Below, piece by piece: positions 1 through 5,879 of a stretch of 7,180 bases of DNA. Every line of letters begins with the position of its first letter. Positions within the stretch are counted from its first letter, which is position 1. This DNA comes from Nitrospirota bacterium (GTDB lineage: Bacteria > Nitrospirota > Nitrospiria > Nitrospirales > Nitrospiraceae): the NCBI GenBank assembly GCA_016195505.1, contig JACPZN010000421.1:1-7180 (forward strand), written 5' to 3'. The translations under genes and the position numbers were made by a program. Below the pieces are notes generated by a model. It saw only the letters and a program-made list of their open reading frames with translations, was not told the DNA's origin and did no database searches.

Positions 1-58
1 GATGCGTGACAAGCGGATTCACACCGGCATCTCAAATCGCCTCATTTTATTCGCACGC
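1..58. other. Leader/intergenic segment before hpnA
   Basis: No gene can be supported here. In frame 1 the first codons read Asp-Ala-stop (TGA at 7-9), which could be the end of an upstream gene, but two codons are not enough to tell. An isolated GTGACNN heptamer lies at 6-12. The segment from about 52 onward grades into the heptamer array that precedes hpnA. Frame 2 stays open from position 2 and ends in a TGA overlapping the hpnA ATG. It runs through the repeat array, so I regard it as non-coding. Confidence 0.4.
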
Positions 59-86
59 GTCACCCGTCACTGGTCACTCGTCACTT
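59..86 (+). repeat. Tandem 7-bp repeat array, four units of GTCACNN
   Basis: Four exact-phase heptamers share the core GTCAC, with variable last pairs CC, TG, TC and TT. A degenerate fifth unit may precede them at 52-58. The array ends four bases before the hpnA ATG, where a Shine-Dalgarno would normally be, and no purine-rich ribosome site is visible. A 7-bp period is out of step with codons, so the array is not a coding repeat. Related arrays lie at 1081-1108 and 1137-1164. Confidence 0.8.
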
Positions 87-90
87 CCCC

Positions 91-1074
91 ATGAAAGCCC
101 TTGTCACCGGAGCAACCGGATTTGTCGGCGCCGCCGTCGTTCGCGCACTGATCAAGACCGGTGTAGACGTACGCGTGCTTGCCCGTCGCGACAGCGACTT
201 CACCAATCTGCAAGAGTTCAAAATCGATGGCGTCTATGGTGACCTCCGGGACAAAGAATCCCTACGGAAGGCCCTCGCTGGATGCCAACATCTGTACCAT
301 GTGGCCGCACACTACGCCTTGTGGGCAAGAGATTCGTCGATTTTTTACGAGGTGAACGTGACTGGGACAAAGAATCTCATGGAAGCGGCGCAGGACGTCG
401 GCACGGAACGCATCGTCTACTGCAGTACAATCGGCGCCATTGGGTTGCCGCCTGATGGTGGACCAGGAACCGAAAATACCCCCGTCTCCATTTCGCAAAT
501 GGCTGGGCACTACAAACGATCAAAGTACCTCGCCGAGCACGAAGTCTTACAGTGGGCAAAGGAAGGATTACCCGTCGTGATCGTGAATCCCAGCGCGCCA
601 GTCGGCGAAGGCGACGTGAAACCCACGCCGACGGGCCAGATGATTGTCGATTTCATGAAGGGCCGGATGCCGGCCTATATTGAAACGGGGATGAACATCA
701 TCGATGTCGACGACGTGGCCGCCGGCCATCTGCTCGCTATGCAGAAAGGCCGGCAAGGTGAGCGGTACATTCTTGGCTGCAAGAACTTAATGCTCCGAGA
801 GATCTTTGAAATCCTCAGCAAGCTGACCGGTATCAAGGCACCGACGATCAAGTTGCCGAGGCTTGCCATTTTGCCGCTCGCGTATCTCAATCAATGGCTC
901 GCGAACCTGACCGGCCAACCGCCACGCATCCCGCTCGAAGGGGTGAAGATGGCCAAATACAAGATGCACTACGATTGCAGCAAGGCCATCCGCGAACTGG
1001 GCCTTCCACAAACTCCGCCAGAAGTGGCGTTGGAGAAGGCTGTACGATGGTTTCGCGACCACAAATACGCGTAG
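91..1074 (+). CDS. hpnA: HpnA-type hopanoid-associated NAD(P)-dependent sugar epimerase
   Basis: This is a 327-residue extended short-chain dehydrogenase/reductase. The N-terminus carries the Rossmann dinucleotide motif TGATGFVG (residues 6-13) on the first beta strand. An Asp-Leu pair (51-52) sits where SDRs contact the adenine. The catalytic set is visible as Ser112/Thr113 and Tyr141-x3-Lys145, followed by the NPSAPVG stretch typical of the HpnA/dihydroflavonol-reductase-like branch. Length and ends match the HpnA family, whose genes usually lie near squalene-hopene cyclase and other hpn genes; the exact reaction is not firmly established. The start at 91 puts the Rossmann strand right at the N-terminus, as in relatives. 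There is no Shine-Dalgarno; a GTCACNN array precedes the ATG. It is followed after 95 bp by a DUF422 gene, which supports a terpenoid-lipid neighbourhood. A generic epimerase or dihydroflavonol-4-reductase-like annotation is the alternative. Confidence 0.88.
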   Translation: MKALVTGATGFVGAAVVRALIKTGVDVRVLARRDSDFTNLQEFKIDGVYGDLRDKESLRKALAGCQHLYHVAAHYALWARDSSIFYEVNVTGTKNLMEAAQDVGTERIVYCSTIGAIGLPPDGGPGTENTPVSISQMAGHYKRSKYLAEHEVLQWAKEGLPVVIVNPSAPVGEGDVKPTPTGQMIVDFMKGRMPAYIETGMNIIDVDDVAAGHLLAMQKGRQGERYILGCKNLMLREIFEILSKLTGIKAPTIKLPRLAILPLAYLNQWLANLTGQPPRIPLEGVKMAKYKMHYDCSKAIRELGLPQTPPEVALEKAVRWFRDHKYA

Positions 1075-1080
1075 AAATCT

Positions 1081-1108
1081 GTGACCAGTGACGCGTCACA
1101 AGTGACCA
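1081..1108 (-). repeat. Mixed-orientation heptamer array with 12-bp palindrome
   Basis: Four heptamers in one phase lie just after the hpnA stop. Units 1, 2 and 4 carry the core GTGAC and unit 3 carries the reverse core GTCAC. The junction of units 2 and 3 makes a perfect 12-bp palindrome, GTGACGCGTCAC, at 1088-1099. The first 13 bases (1081-1093) are the exact reverse complement of 65-77 in the array before hpnA, so hpnA is bracketed by inverted copies. There is no U-tract, so it does not look like a terminator. Confidence 0.75.
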
Positions 1109-1136
1109 GGATAGACATGAAGCTTCATACGAGCTC

Positions 1137-1164
1137 GTCACGCGCCACCTGACACCCGCCACAC
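1137..1164 (+). repeat. Degenerate heptamer array, four units of GNCACNN
   Basis: Four units in perfect 7-bp phase have cores GTCAC, GCCAC, GACAC and GCCAC. They end five bases before the ATG at 1170. The orientation matches the array before hpnA and is opposite to the neighbouring array at 1081-1108. As with hpnA, no Shine-Dalgarno is visible between the array and the start codon. The degenerate second position suggests decay of an older GTCACNN array. Confidence 0.6.
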
Positions 1165-1169
1165 CACTG

Positions 1170-1979
1170 ATGGACCTTTTCGTACTCTTCCTGAAAACCA
1201 TCCTCTTCCGCCCCTACGTTTTTGTCTTCCTCGCCGCCTTTCTTTTTTCCGCCGTACAACTGATCGGCTGGTCCAGGGCCTGGCGCTTCTGGCTGATTAG
1301 CTGGGCCACGGCCTTTCTCTGCGAATTTTCCTCGACACGAACGGGAATCCCTTTTGGCTGGTATTTCTACAATGGCTCAACAGTCGGTCAGGAGCTTTAC
1401 TTTTCCAACGTGCCATTTATGGATTCGATCTCGTTCAGCTTCCTCCTCTATGCCGCCTACTGTGTTGCGCTTTGCCTGCGCCTCCCCATCGATTCACCGT
1501 CGAGTCCCACACCTCCCTCCATCCTGCCATTACGTTTCGATCTGCACGCCAGAACTAGTTGGTCCGTGTTCTGGCTGACCGCTTTCTTGTTTGGCTTCAT
1601 CGACATGGTGATCGATCCGGTCGCCCTCCGCGGCGACCGCTGGTTCCTCGGCAAGATCTACTACTACCCCGACCCCGGTATTCACTTTGGCGTGCCGATC
1701 GCCAACTACATCGGATGGGCCGTCGTCGGACTTATTTCCCTTGCTATCTATTTCCCACTCGAACGCCGGCTGCCAGCTCTTTCTCTTCCTCCATCCGTTG
1801 CGCCTCGTCTCCTCCTGGGTGTCGGCCTCTACTATGGAGTCTTGGCCTTCAATCTCGGCGTCACGTTTTGGATCGGTGAACCCTTCATGGGATTCAGCGG
1901 CACGCTCATGCACTTGCCCATTCTGGCCCTCCTAATTCTCCGACTCACCGTGGGACAACGATCCTATTTTTCACCCTAG
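1170..1979 (+). CDS. DUF422 / CruF-like carotenoid biosynthesis membrane protein
   Basis: This is a 269-residue multi-pass inner-membrane protein with about seven hydrophobic segments (roughly 12-32, 36-52, 84-103, 131-150, 176-195, 213-233 and 245-261). Two polar conserved blocks mark the DUF422 (Caroten_synth) family. The first, at residues 52-87, has STRTG-PFGWY and ends NVPFMDS. The second, at 145-183, has DMVIDPVA, GxWxx and YYYPDPG-HFGVPIANYIGW. Characterised members include the C-1',2' carotenoid hydratase CruF and haloarchaeal bisanhydrobacterioruberin hydratase, so a carotenoid or related isoprenoid substrate in the membrane is likely; the precise reaction is inferred. The acidic and aromatic residues of the two blocks are the probable active site. 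The start at 1170 leads straight into the first hydrophobic segment and is preceded by a degenerate heptamer array with no Shine-Dalgarno. The link to hpnA is by position only. No other carotenoid genes are in view. Confidence 0.85.
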   Translation: MDLFVLFLKTILFRPYVFVFLAAFLFSAVQLIGWSRAWRFWLISWATAFLCEFSSTRTGIPFGWYFYNGSTVGQELYFSNVPFMDSISFSFLLYAAYCVALCLRLPIDSPSSPTPPSILPLRFDLHARTSWSVFWLTAFLFGFIDMVIDPVALRGDRWFLGKIYYYPDPGIHFGVPIANYIGWAVVGLISLAIYFPLERRLPALSLPPSVAPRLLLGVGLYYGVLAFNLGVTFWIGEPFMGFSGTLMHLPILALLILRLTVGQRSYFSP

Positions 1980-1988
1980 TGGATGGCA

Positions 1989-2021
1989 ATCACGCGTCAG
2001 ACTTTGTATAGTGAGTGACCC
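1989..2021. repeat. Possible remnants of the GTCACNN heptamers
   Basis: Two adjacent degenerate units (1989-2002, cores ATCAC and GTCAG) and one isolated inverted unit GTGACCC (2015-2021) lie in the 45-bp gap before the cytochrome gene. They resemble the better arrays upstream, but the phase between the two parts is not kept and chance cannot be excluded. Confidence 0.3.
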
Positions 2022-2024
2022 TCT

Positions 2025-2591
2025 ATGAAGGCAAAACTCCTCGGTACCCTCGTGATCATCCTCTTGGTCGTGTTTGGGGCCTTTGGCTGGGTCGGCTACC
2101 AACTGTTCACAACCGGCTTCAGCGCCAAGGCCGACCCGTATGGACTAGAGGTGATGCTGGCGCGGCAAATTCGCCATCTGGCCATTCCGACTGAGATACG
2201 AAACATGCCCAATCCTGTCCCTATGAGTTCCGCGGTATTGAACGAGTCGCTCGCACATTTCGCCGATCATTGCGCAATCTGCCATGCCAACGACGGCAGC
2301 GGCCAAACCCCGATTGGGAAGAACGTACATCCGAGAGTTCCGGACCTACGCCTGAAGGACACACAGTCGATGTCCGACGGAGAACTGTTCTTCACGATTC
2401 ACAACGGTATCCGATTCACTGCCATGCCGGCTTGGGGAGAAGGGGAACTTGACAAAGACATCGGAAGCTGGAAGCTGGTGCACTTCATTCGGCATTTGCC
2501 AAAGCTGACTCAGGATGAACTAGACCACATGAAAGCGCTGAATCCTAAAAAGCCGCATGAAGCTGAATCCGGCAGCGAGCATCACCATTAG
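2025..2591 (+). CDS. Membrane-anchored monohaem class I cytochrome c
   Basis: This is a 188-residue protein. Residues 5-27 form one hydrophobic helix after a short basic start (MKAK), giving an uncleaved anchor or signal. The rest is periplasmic. A single haem c attachment motif, CAICH, covers Cys83, Cys86 and His87. The likely distal ligand is Met134 in TAMPAW, about 47 residues later, as in class I cytochromes c (Cytochrome_CBB3/C-type fold). A linker of about 50 residues separates the anchor from the haem domain. The C-terminus is charged and ends in Glu-His-His-His, which might bind metal. Its role is single-electron transfer in the periplasm; the partner is unknown and no oxidase subunit is next to it. 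The start codon lacks a good Shine-Dalgarno. A small exported-protein gene begins 31 bp after its stop, so the two may share a transcript. Confidence 0.88.
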   Translation: MKAKLLGTLVIILLVVFGAFGWVGYQLFTTGFSAKADPYGLEVMLARQIRHLAIPTEIRNMPNPVPMSSAVLNESLAHFADHCAICHANDGSGQTPIGKNVHPRVPDLRLKDTQSMSDGELFFTIHNGIRFTAMPAWGEGELDKDIGSWKLVHFIRHLPKLTQDELDHMKALNPKKPHEAESGSEHHH

Positions 2592-2622
2592 ATTTGTCGT
2601 TTTAAAGAAAGACGATCGACCC

Positions 2623-2940
2623 ATGGTCTCCCGCGTTGTTCTCCTAGGATTGCTTTTGATATTCACGACGGCCTCCGTCTATGGCGGAGGCCAACACGTC
2701 ATGGGAATCGTGGTCGCGATCGACGATAAGCACATAGAAGTCAAAACGTCCAAAAGGGCGGCGGTTTCGGTGAAACTAACGAAGCAGGTGCGTTTTATAA
2801 ACAAGGGCAACCCGAAATCGACCGACCCCCCGGCAGTGGGCGACCGTGTCATCATCGAAGCGACGAAAGAGAACAAACAATTGACCGCCACGGTCGTTCA
2901 CTATTCAGCCGTGAAAAACGCTCCGGTCACCACCCAGTAG
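2623..2940 (+). CDS. Small exported DUF5666-like beta-rich protein
   Basis: This is a 105-residue protein if started at 2623. An upstream in-frame ATG at 2557 would add 22 polar residues and overlap the cytochrome gene. I prefer 2623 because it places a basic residue (Arg4) and a hydrophobic core (5-17) at the N-terminus as a normal signal peptide, with probable cleavage near Val19-Gly22. The mature part alternates short beta strands: GIVVAIDDKHIEVKT, AAVSVKLT, then a proline-containing turn followed by VGDRVIIEATKENKQLTATVV. This resembles the DUF5666 type of small OB-like domain, with the 'VGD-V' turn typical of that fold. There are no catalytic residues or cysteines. Function is unknown; ligand or metal binding in the periplasm is possible. 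It sits between a cytochrome c and a holin-like membrane protein on the same strand. Confidence 0.7.
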   Translation: MVSRVVLLGLLLIFTTASVYGGGQHVMGIVVAIDDKHIEVKTSKRAAVSVKLTKQVRFINKGNPKSTDPPAVGDRVIIEATKENKQLTATVVHYSAVKNAPVTTQ

Positions 2941-3003
2941 CCTCGACCCATGGCCACGATTCGTTTCGCTCGCGTGATCCACGAATCTCCTTTCCACGGT
3001 GGG

Positions 3004-3411
3004 ATGCGTAACGCCCTCACACGAATTCTGATCACTGGAGTGGCAGTATTCCTCGCCGTGGCCACCGTCCCCGGGCTGGATGCGGAGAGTCTCAGTGCAG
3101 GTATCGCGGCAGTCCTTGTCCTGACAATTCTGAATTTGATCCTTCGCCCCGTCCTTTTCGTTCTGACTTTACCGTTGATCGTGTTCTCTCTGGGACTCTT
3201 TCTCGTCGTATTGAACGCGCTGTTGCTTGAATTGACGGCCTATCTGGTGAAAGGATTCACCGTCTCAGGGTTCTGGTCCGCTATCGGCGGCGCGCTGGTC
3301 ATCAGCATTGTCACGACTGTCCTGAACAGCTGGACGGTGGACCGCCGCCCCATTGGACCTGAGCCTCCGATGGAAGCGCGTCGCCCTCCCAAAATTATCA
3401 ACCCCGACTAA
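3004..3411 (+). CDS. YvlD/phage_holin_4_2 family four-helix membrane protein
   Basis: This is a 135-residue protein with four hydrophobic helices (about 7-23, 30-48, 50-80 and 88-108). It carries the family signature: Val-Pro-Gly after helix 1, then Asn44-Leu-x-Leu-Arg48-Pro49, Thr-Leu-Pro57, Gly64-Leu-Phe and Asn71-Ala. The 'mycobacterial 4-TM holin' label is a similarity name. Most members are chromosomal inner-membrane proteins of unknown role (YvlD in Bacillus), and nothing nearby is phage-like. An in-frame ATG at 2950, nine bases after the previous stop, would add 18 residues. I prefer 3004 because relatives start immediately before helix 1, though 2950 cannot be excluded. The cytosolic tail (109-135) is rich in Pro and Arg. 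It probably shares a transcript with the two genes before it. Confidence 0.8.
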   Translation: MRNALTRILITGVAVFLAVATVPGLDAESLSAGIAAVLVLTILNLILRPVLFVLTLPLIVFSLGLFLVVLNALLLELTAYLVKGFTVSGFWSAIGGALVISIVTTVLNSWTVDRRPIGPEPPMEARRPPKIINPD

Positions 3412-3514
3412 AACGTCCCGCTACAGGCATTAAGACATGAGTGGGCGGTCGGACACCGAGTAGATATTCGTGCATGTTCAAGCTACAATGCGTCATTGTC
3501 CCGCGAGGGAACCC
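3412..3514. other. Gap between holin-like and kinase-like genes
   Basis: About 100 bp without a gene. I see no convincing terminator hairpin and no well-spaced promoter boxes. An in-frame GTG at 3470 and an ATG at 3488 could extend the kinase-like gene, but the ATG at 3515 is better supported by a ribosome site. Confidence 0.4.
3505..3510 (+). promoter_or_regulatory. Shine-Dalgarno deciding the start at 3515
   Basis: GAGGGA lies four bases before the ATG at 3515. The earlier in-frame starts GTG 3470 and ATG 3488 have nothing comparable, so translation most likely begins at 3515. Confidence 0.55.
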
Positions 3515-5338
3515 ATGACCACTCCAGCCGCTCAGGCAAAATCGACGCCAGAAACTCATCTCCAGCGGACACTGAATTCAGTCCTCAATGACGTAGCAAC
3601 GGATTCAGCACTGGCTGCAATCTACCATCAAGAGAATGGTCCGCTGATAGAACACGCGTCACGTGGGTTCACCCCTAGAGATACCCAATCGATTCTCCGA
3701 ACGCTGTTGACTCAAACCGCCAGCACGCTGGTTTCGACCGGTCAGGATCCGGACGGCGGACGCACCATTCGACTGCGGTTGATCACGCCGGGCGCCAAAT
3801 CGTTACTGGGTATTCCACTCCGCCATCTCAATCGAGTCTACGGGTATCTCGTTATTGGACGGAAAGAAGGCGCGGCCTTCGCCAAGAAGGAAAAAGCTCT
3901 CCTTGAACAGGCGAGTGACGGCATTACCAAGGCGCTTGACCGCGAAGGGCTCTTCAACACCAATGTGGTGATGAGTCGCCCTTACGTCGCCCAAGAACCG
4001 GTCCCCCCTCCGCAAACGGGGGTGGAGATGTTTGCGGCAATGACCACCCACTTCTCGCCTGAATTGCAAGGGAAGATCGAGGCCGTCCTGATCGAAGCCA
4101 ACCAATTCGTGGCCTACGATCGCGCCTGGGCCTGCTATTACGATCCGCTCGCGGGAAATGTGGAAGTGTTGGGGATCGCCGGGGACACCAAGGGCGATCA
4201 AAAAGATGCCAAAAAAGACCTGAAACCTGGCCAGCGGCTCACACTCGATAGCTCAGCCGCTGGATGGGCTGTCCGCCACCGCAAACCACGCGTCGATCAT
4301 GATCTTGCCTCCACCCAGGGCCGTTTTCTCGACCACAAACATCTCTTCAAGGATCGGTTTCTGTCATCACTTGTCGTTCCTTTCTTCGTCCGCGGCCAGG
4401 TCGGCGGCACCTTCACGCTGGGATCGAAGGAGCCCCAGCGCTATCAAGCCACTGATGCACGTACGCTGGAACCCATCATCCTCAAGCTTGCGGATCTCTT
4501 GCAGACACCGGTGCCCCGAACCCCAAGCCCTACTCCGGTGACCGAGGCGGGAGCGCCGATCCCGCAGCCGCTTGTGGCTGTGTCGTCCGAGCCCATTATT
4601 CGAAAGCAGGAACGCCAAGCCGCCATCGGAGAGTTCAGCGCATTCCTGGCCACGGAAATCCGGGAACCACTGGCCTCCATTCGTGCGCAACTCGAAGAAG
4701 TCACCGGTGAAGGCATCCTTGACTTCGATCCACAGACACGAGTCGAGAATGCCATGCGCGACCTGATTCGGATTGAGGCGATTCTGAACGAGATCCTGGA
4801 CTTCGCCAAGCCCTTAGAGTTGAATCGACACCTCTGCCGAATCCCCGAAATTCTAGAGTCCGCCCTCGTAGTTGTGGGCACGGACCTTGAGGCGACCCGA
4901 ATTCATGTCACCAAAGACTACGCCAACGTCATTGCCCCCGTGCGCGGTGATGAGGCGAAGCTCCAACAGGCCTTCTTAAGCATTTTCAAAAATGCCGGCG
5001 AGGCGATGACCCCCGGCGGGCATCTCCATATACAAGTGTCGCATCATCGCGCCGGTCGTGGCTTCGAAGTCCAGATCCTCATCAAGAATGACGGCTCTCC
5101 TATTCCAGCTGAAATTGTCGACAAAGTCTTCGAGCCTTTTTTCACCACCAAACGGTCGGGGATCGGGCTTGGACTCCCCACTGTGAAAAAGATCGTCGAA
5201 GAACACGGGGGATCGATCGCCATCGGCAGCTCTCCAGGCGAAGGCACCACCGTGACCATTCGTCTCCCTGGCGTGAGTCGTGGCCCAGCCTTCCGGCACC
5301 GGGGACGCAACCGCCGTCCCCATCGGCGACCGAACTGA
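3515..5338 (+). CDS. Soluble GAF-GAF histidine-kinase-like protein lacking the phosphoacceptor His
   Basis: This is a 607-residue protein with no membrane segment, so it is cytosolic. The order is: a weak GAF-like domain (about 15-146); a second GAF domain (about 172-330) with a Lys/Asp-rich loop at 224-238; a Pro-rich linker (331-352); a dimerisation/H-box helix (about 363-395); and a HATPase_c domain (about 440-586). In the H-box the usual Ala-His-Glu-Ile-Arg-Asn-Pro-Leu reads Ala379-Thr380-Glu-Ile-Arg-Glu-Pro-Leu: the phosphoacceptor His is Thr and the Asn is Glu. The ATP domain keeps Asn493 of the N-box (its first Asn is Ser489), a NDGSPIP G1 box, FEPFFTTK and GIGLGLP (549-555). It could bind ATP yet not autophosphorylate by the normal route. 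It might be a pseudokinase, a heterodimer partner or a phosphatase-type regulator. No response regulator is adjacent. The C-terminal 18 residues are Arg-rich, unlike typical kinases. Confidence 0.85.
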   Translation: MTTPAAQAKSTPETHLQRTLNSVLNDVATDSALAAIYHQENGPLIEHASRGFTPRDTQSILRTLLTQTASTLVSTGQDPDGGRTIRLRLITPGAKSLLGIPLRHLNRVYGYLVIGRKEGAAFAKKEKALLEQASDGITKALDREGLFNTNVVMSRPYVAQEPVPPPQTGVEMFAAMTTHFSPELQGKIEAVLIEANQFVAYDRAWACYYDPLAGNVEVLGIAGDTKGDQKDAKKDLKPGQRLTLDSSAAGWAVRHRKPRVDHDLASTQGRFLDHKHLFKDRFLSSLVVPFFVRGQVGGTFTLGSKEPQRYQATDARTLEPIILKLADLLQTPVPRTPSPTPVTEAGAPIPQPLVAVSSEPIIRKQERQAAIGEFSAFLATEIREPLASIRAQLEEVTGEGILDFDPQTRVENAMRDLIRIEAILNEILDFAKPLELNRHLCRIPEILESALVVVGTDLEATRIHVTKDYANVIAPVRGDEAKLQQAFLSIFKNAGEAMTPGGHLHIQVSHHRAGRGFEVQILIKNDGSPIPAEIVDKVFEPFFTTKRSGIGLGLPTVKKIVEEHGGSIAIGSSPGEGTTVTIRLPGVSRGPAFRHRGRNRRPHRRPN

Positions 5339-5381
5339 CGTGACCCTCGATTTGACGAGCCGCCAAAGTCCTGCTTTCCAT

Positions 5382-5411
5382 TTGACAGGGATAGTCCCCC
5401 ATCGCTATGAT
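5382..5411 (+). promoter_or_regulatory. Near-consensus sigma-70 promoter
   Basis: A perfect -35 box TTGACA (5382-5387) and a -10 box TATGAT (5406-5411, one mismatch to TATAAT) are separated by 18 bp. Transcription would begin near 5418, leaving a leader of about 76 nt before the ATG at 5494. It is the best promoter in the window and should drive strong housekeeping-type expression of the small secreted protein. A second TTGACG lies 30 bp upstream without a matching -10. Confidence 0.75.
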
Positions 5412-5480
5412 CTCTCCAACTTGATTCGGCCCTAGAATGCCAAGGTTCTTAAACATATTTTCTCCGCCCACCATTCTTCA

Positions 5481-5486
5481 AAGGAG
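5481..5486 (+). promoter_or_regulatory. Strong Shine-Dalgarno for the small secreted protein
   Basis: AAGGAG sits seven bases before the ATG at 5494, an ideal spacing. It rules against the in-frame ATG at 5437, which has no ribosome site and would place a polar stretch with an Arg triplet before the signal peptide. The Shine-Dalgarno can pair with TTCTCC at 5460-5465. Confidence 0.8.
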
Positions 5487-5493
5487 AAGGGGT

Positions 5494-5859
5494 ATGAAGC
5501 TTGTAATCGGCACTGTTGCGACGGTCTCCGGTATCCTGTTTGCGCTCTCCATGGCGTCGGCCAATCCGGCGCTCCTTCCCAAGCATGAGGGTTATCCGAT
5601 GAAGAACAGCGGGAGCCCAGTCACCGGCCAACCGACAGCGAACGATCCCGGCCAGACGGATGCCCACGGAGCATCCTCGCTGATGAAATCGGCAGATTCC
5701 GTCAAGAGCGCTCAGCAGAACCTGACGAAGAATGACAATGCCCGGATCACCGAAGGACAGGGCGCCGGCCAACTACCAAAGGTGCAGGGACCACAGATCA
5801 AGATTGCTCCCCCTGTGACCTCCGCCACAAAAATCACTGGCGATCGGAAGATCGAGTAG
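5494..5859 (+). CDS. Small secreted protein of unknown function
   Basis: This is a 121-residue protein. Residues 1-23 are a clear signal peptide: Lys2, a hydrophobic core at 4-18, and Ala21-Ser-Ala23 before Asn24 for signal peptidase I. The mature part of about 98 residues is hydrophilic and low in aromatics. It is rich in Gly, Pro, Asn, Gln, Thr and Lys, with no cysteine, no transmembrane helix and no motif I recognise, and it looks largely disordered. It contains several Pro-Lys and Gln-Gly-x-Gly type turns and a basic-acidic end (DRKIE). It is a single-gene unit with its own near-consensus promoter, a strong ribosome site and a strong terminator, so it is probably abundant in the periplasm or outside the cell. 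I recall similar short secreted proteins in Nitrospira-like genomes but cannot name a family. No function is proposed. Confidence 0.75.
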   Translation: MKLVIGTVATVSGILFALSMASANPALLPKHEGYPMKNSGSPVTGQPTANDPGQTDAHGASSLMKSADSVKSAQQNLTKNDNARITEGQGAGQLPKVQGPQIKIAPPVTSATKITGDRKIE

Positions 5860-5879
5860 TCGAACGATTAGGGAGAACG

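Noticed and set aside
2..94. Frame-2 open reading frame overlapping the hpnA start in an ATGA
   Set aside because: It is only about 30 codons and half of it is translated heptamer repeat. GTCACNN read in three frames gives meaningless Ser-Leu-Val-Thr-Arg-His strings.
59..1164. Short repeats as a possible CRISPR array
   Set aside because: The units are 7 bp in direct contact with no spacers of 25-40 bp, no cas genes are present, and the variable bases are only two per unit.
1984..2012. Promoter before the cytochrome gene using TATAGT at 2007-2012
   Set aside because: The -10 is good, but no acceptable -35 is found at 16-18 bp (the best is 3 of 6), and the start point would fall within about 7 bases of the ATG.
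2557..2622. Longer start of the DUF5666-like protein overlapping the cytochrome gene
   Set aside because: The extra 22 residues are polar and would bury the signal peptide. The overlapped codons belong to the cytochrome C-terminus in another frame.
3004..3411. Holin-like gene as evidence of a prophage
   Set aside because: The YvlD/phage_holin_4_2 family is mostly chromosomal, and there is no endolysin, capsid, integrase or attachment site nearby.
4649..4657. A frameshift hiding the missing H-box His (CAC appears one base out of frame at 4651)
   Set aside because: The frame is intact on both sides of the H-box, with good family matches before and after, so a shift would need two compensating errors.
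5437..5493. Longer start for the small secreted protein
   Set aside because: It would add 19 residues with an Arg triplet before the signal peptide and has no ribosome site. The ATG at 5494 has an ideal Shine-Dalgarno.
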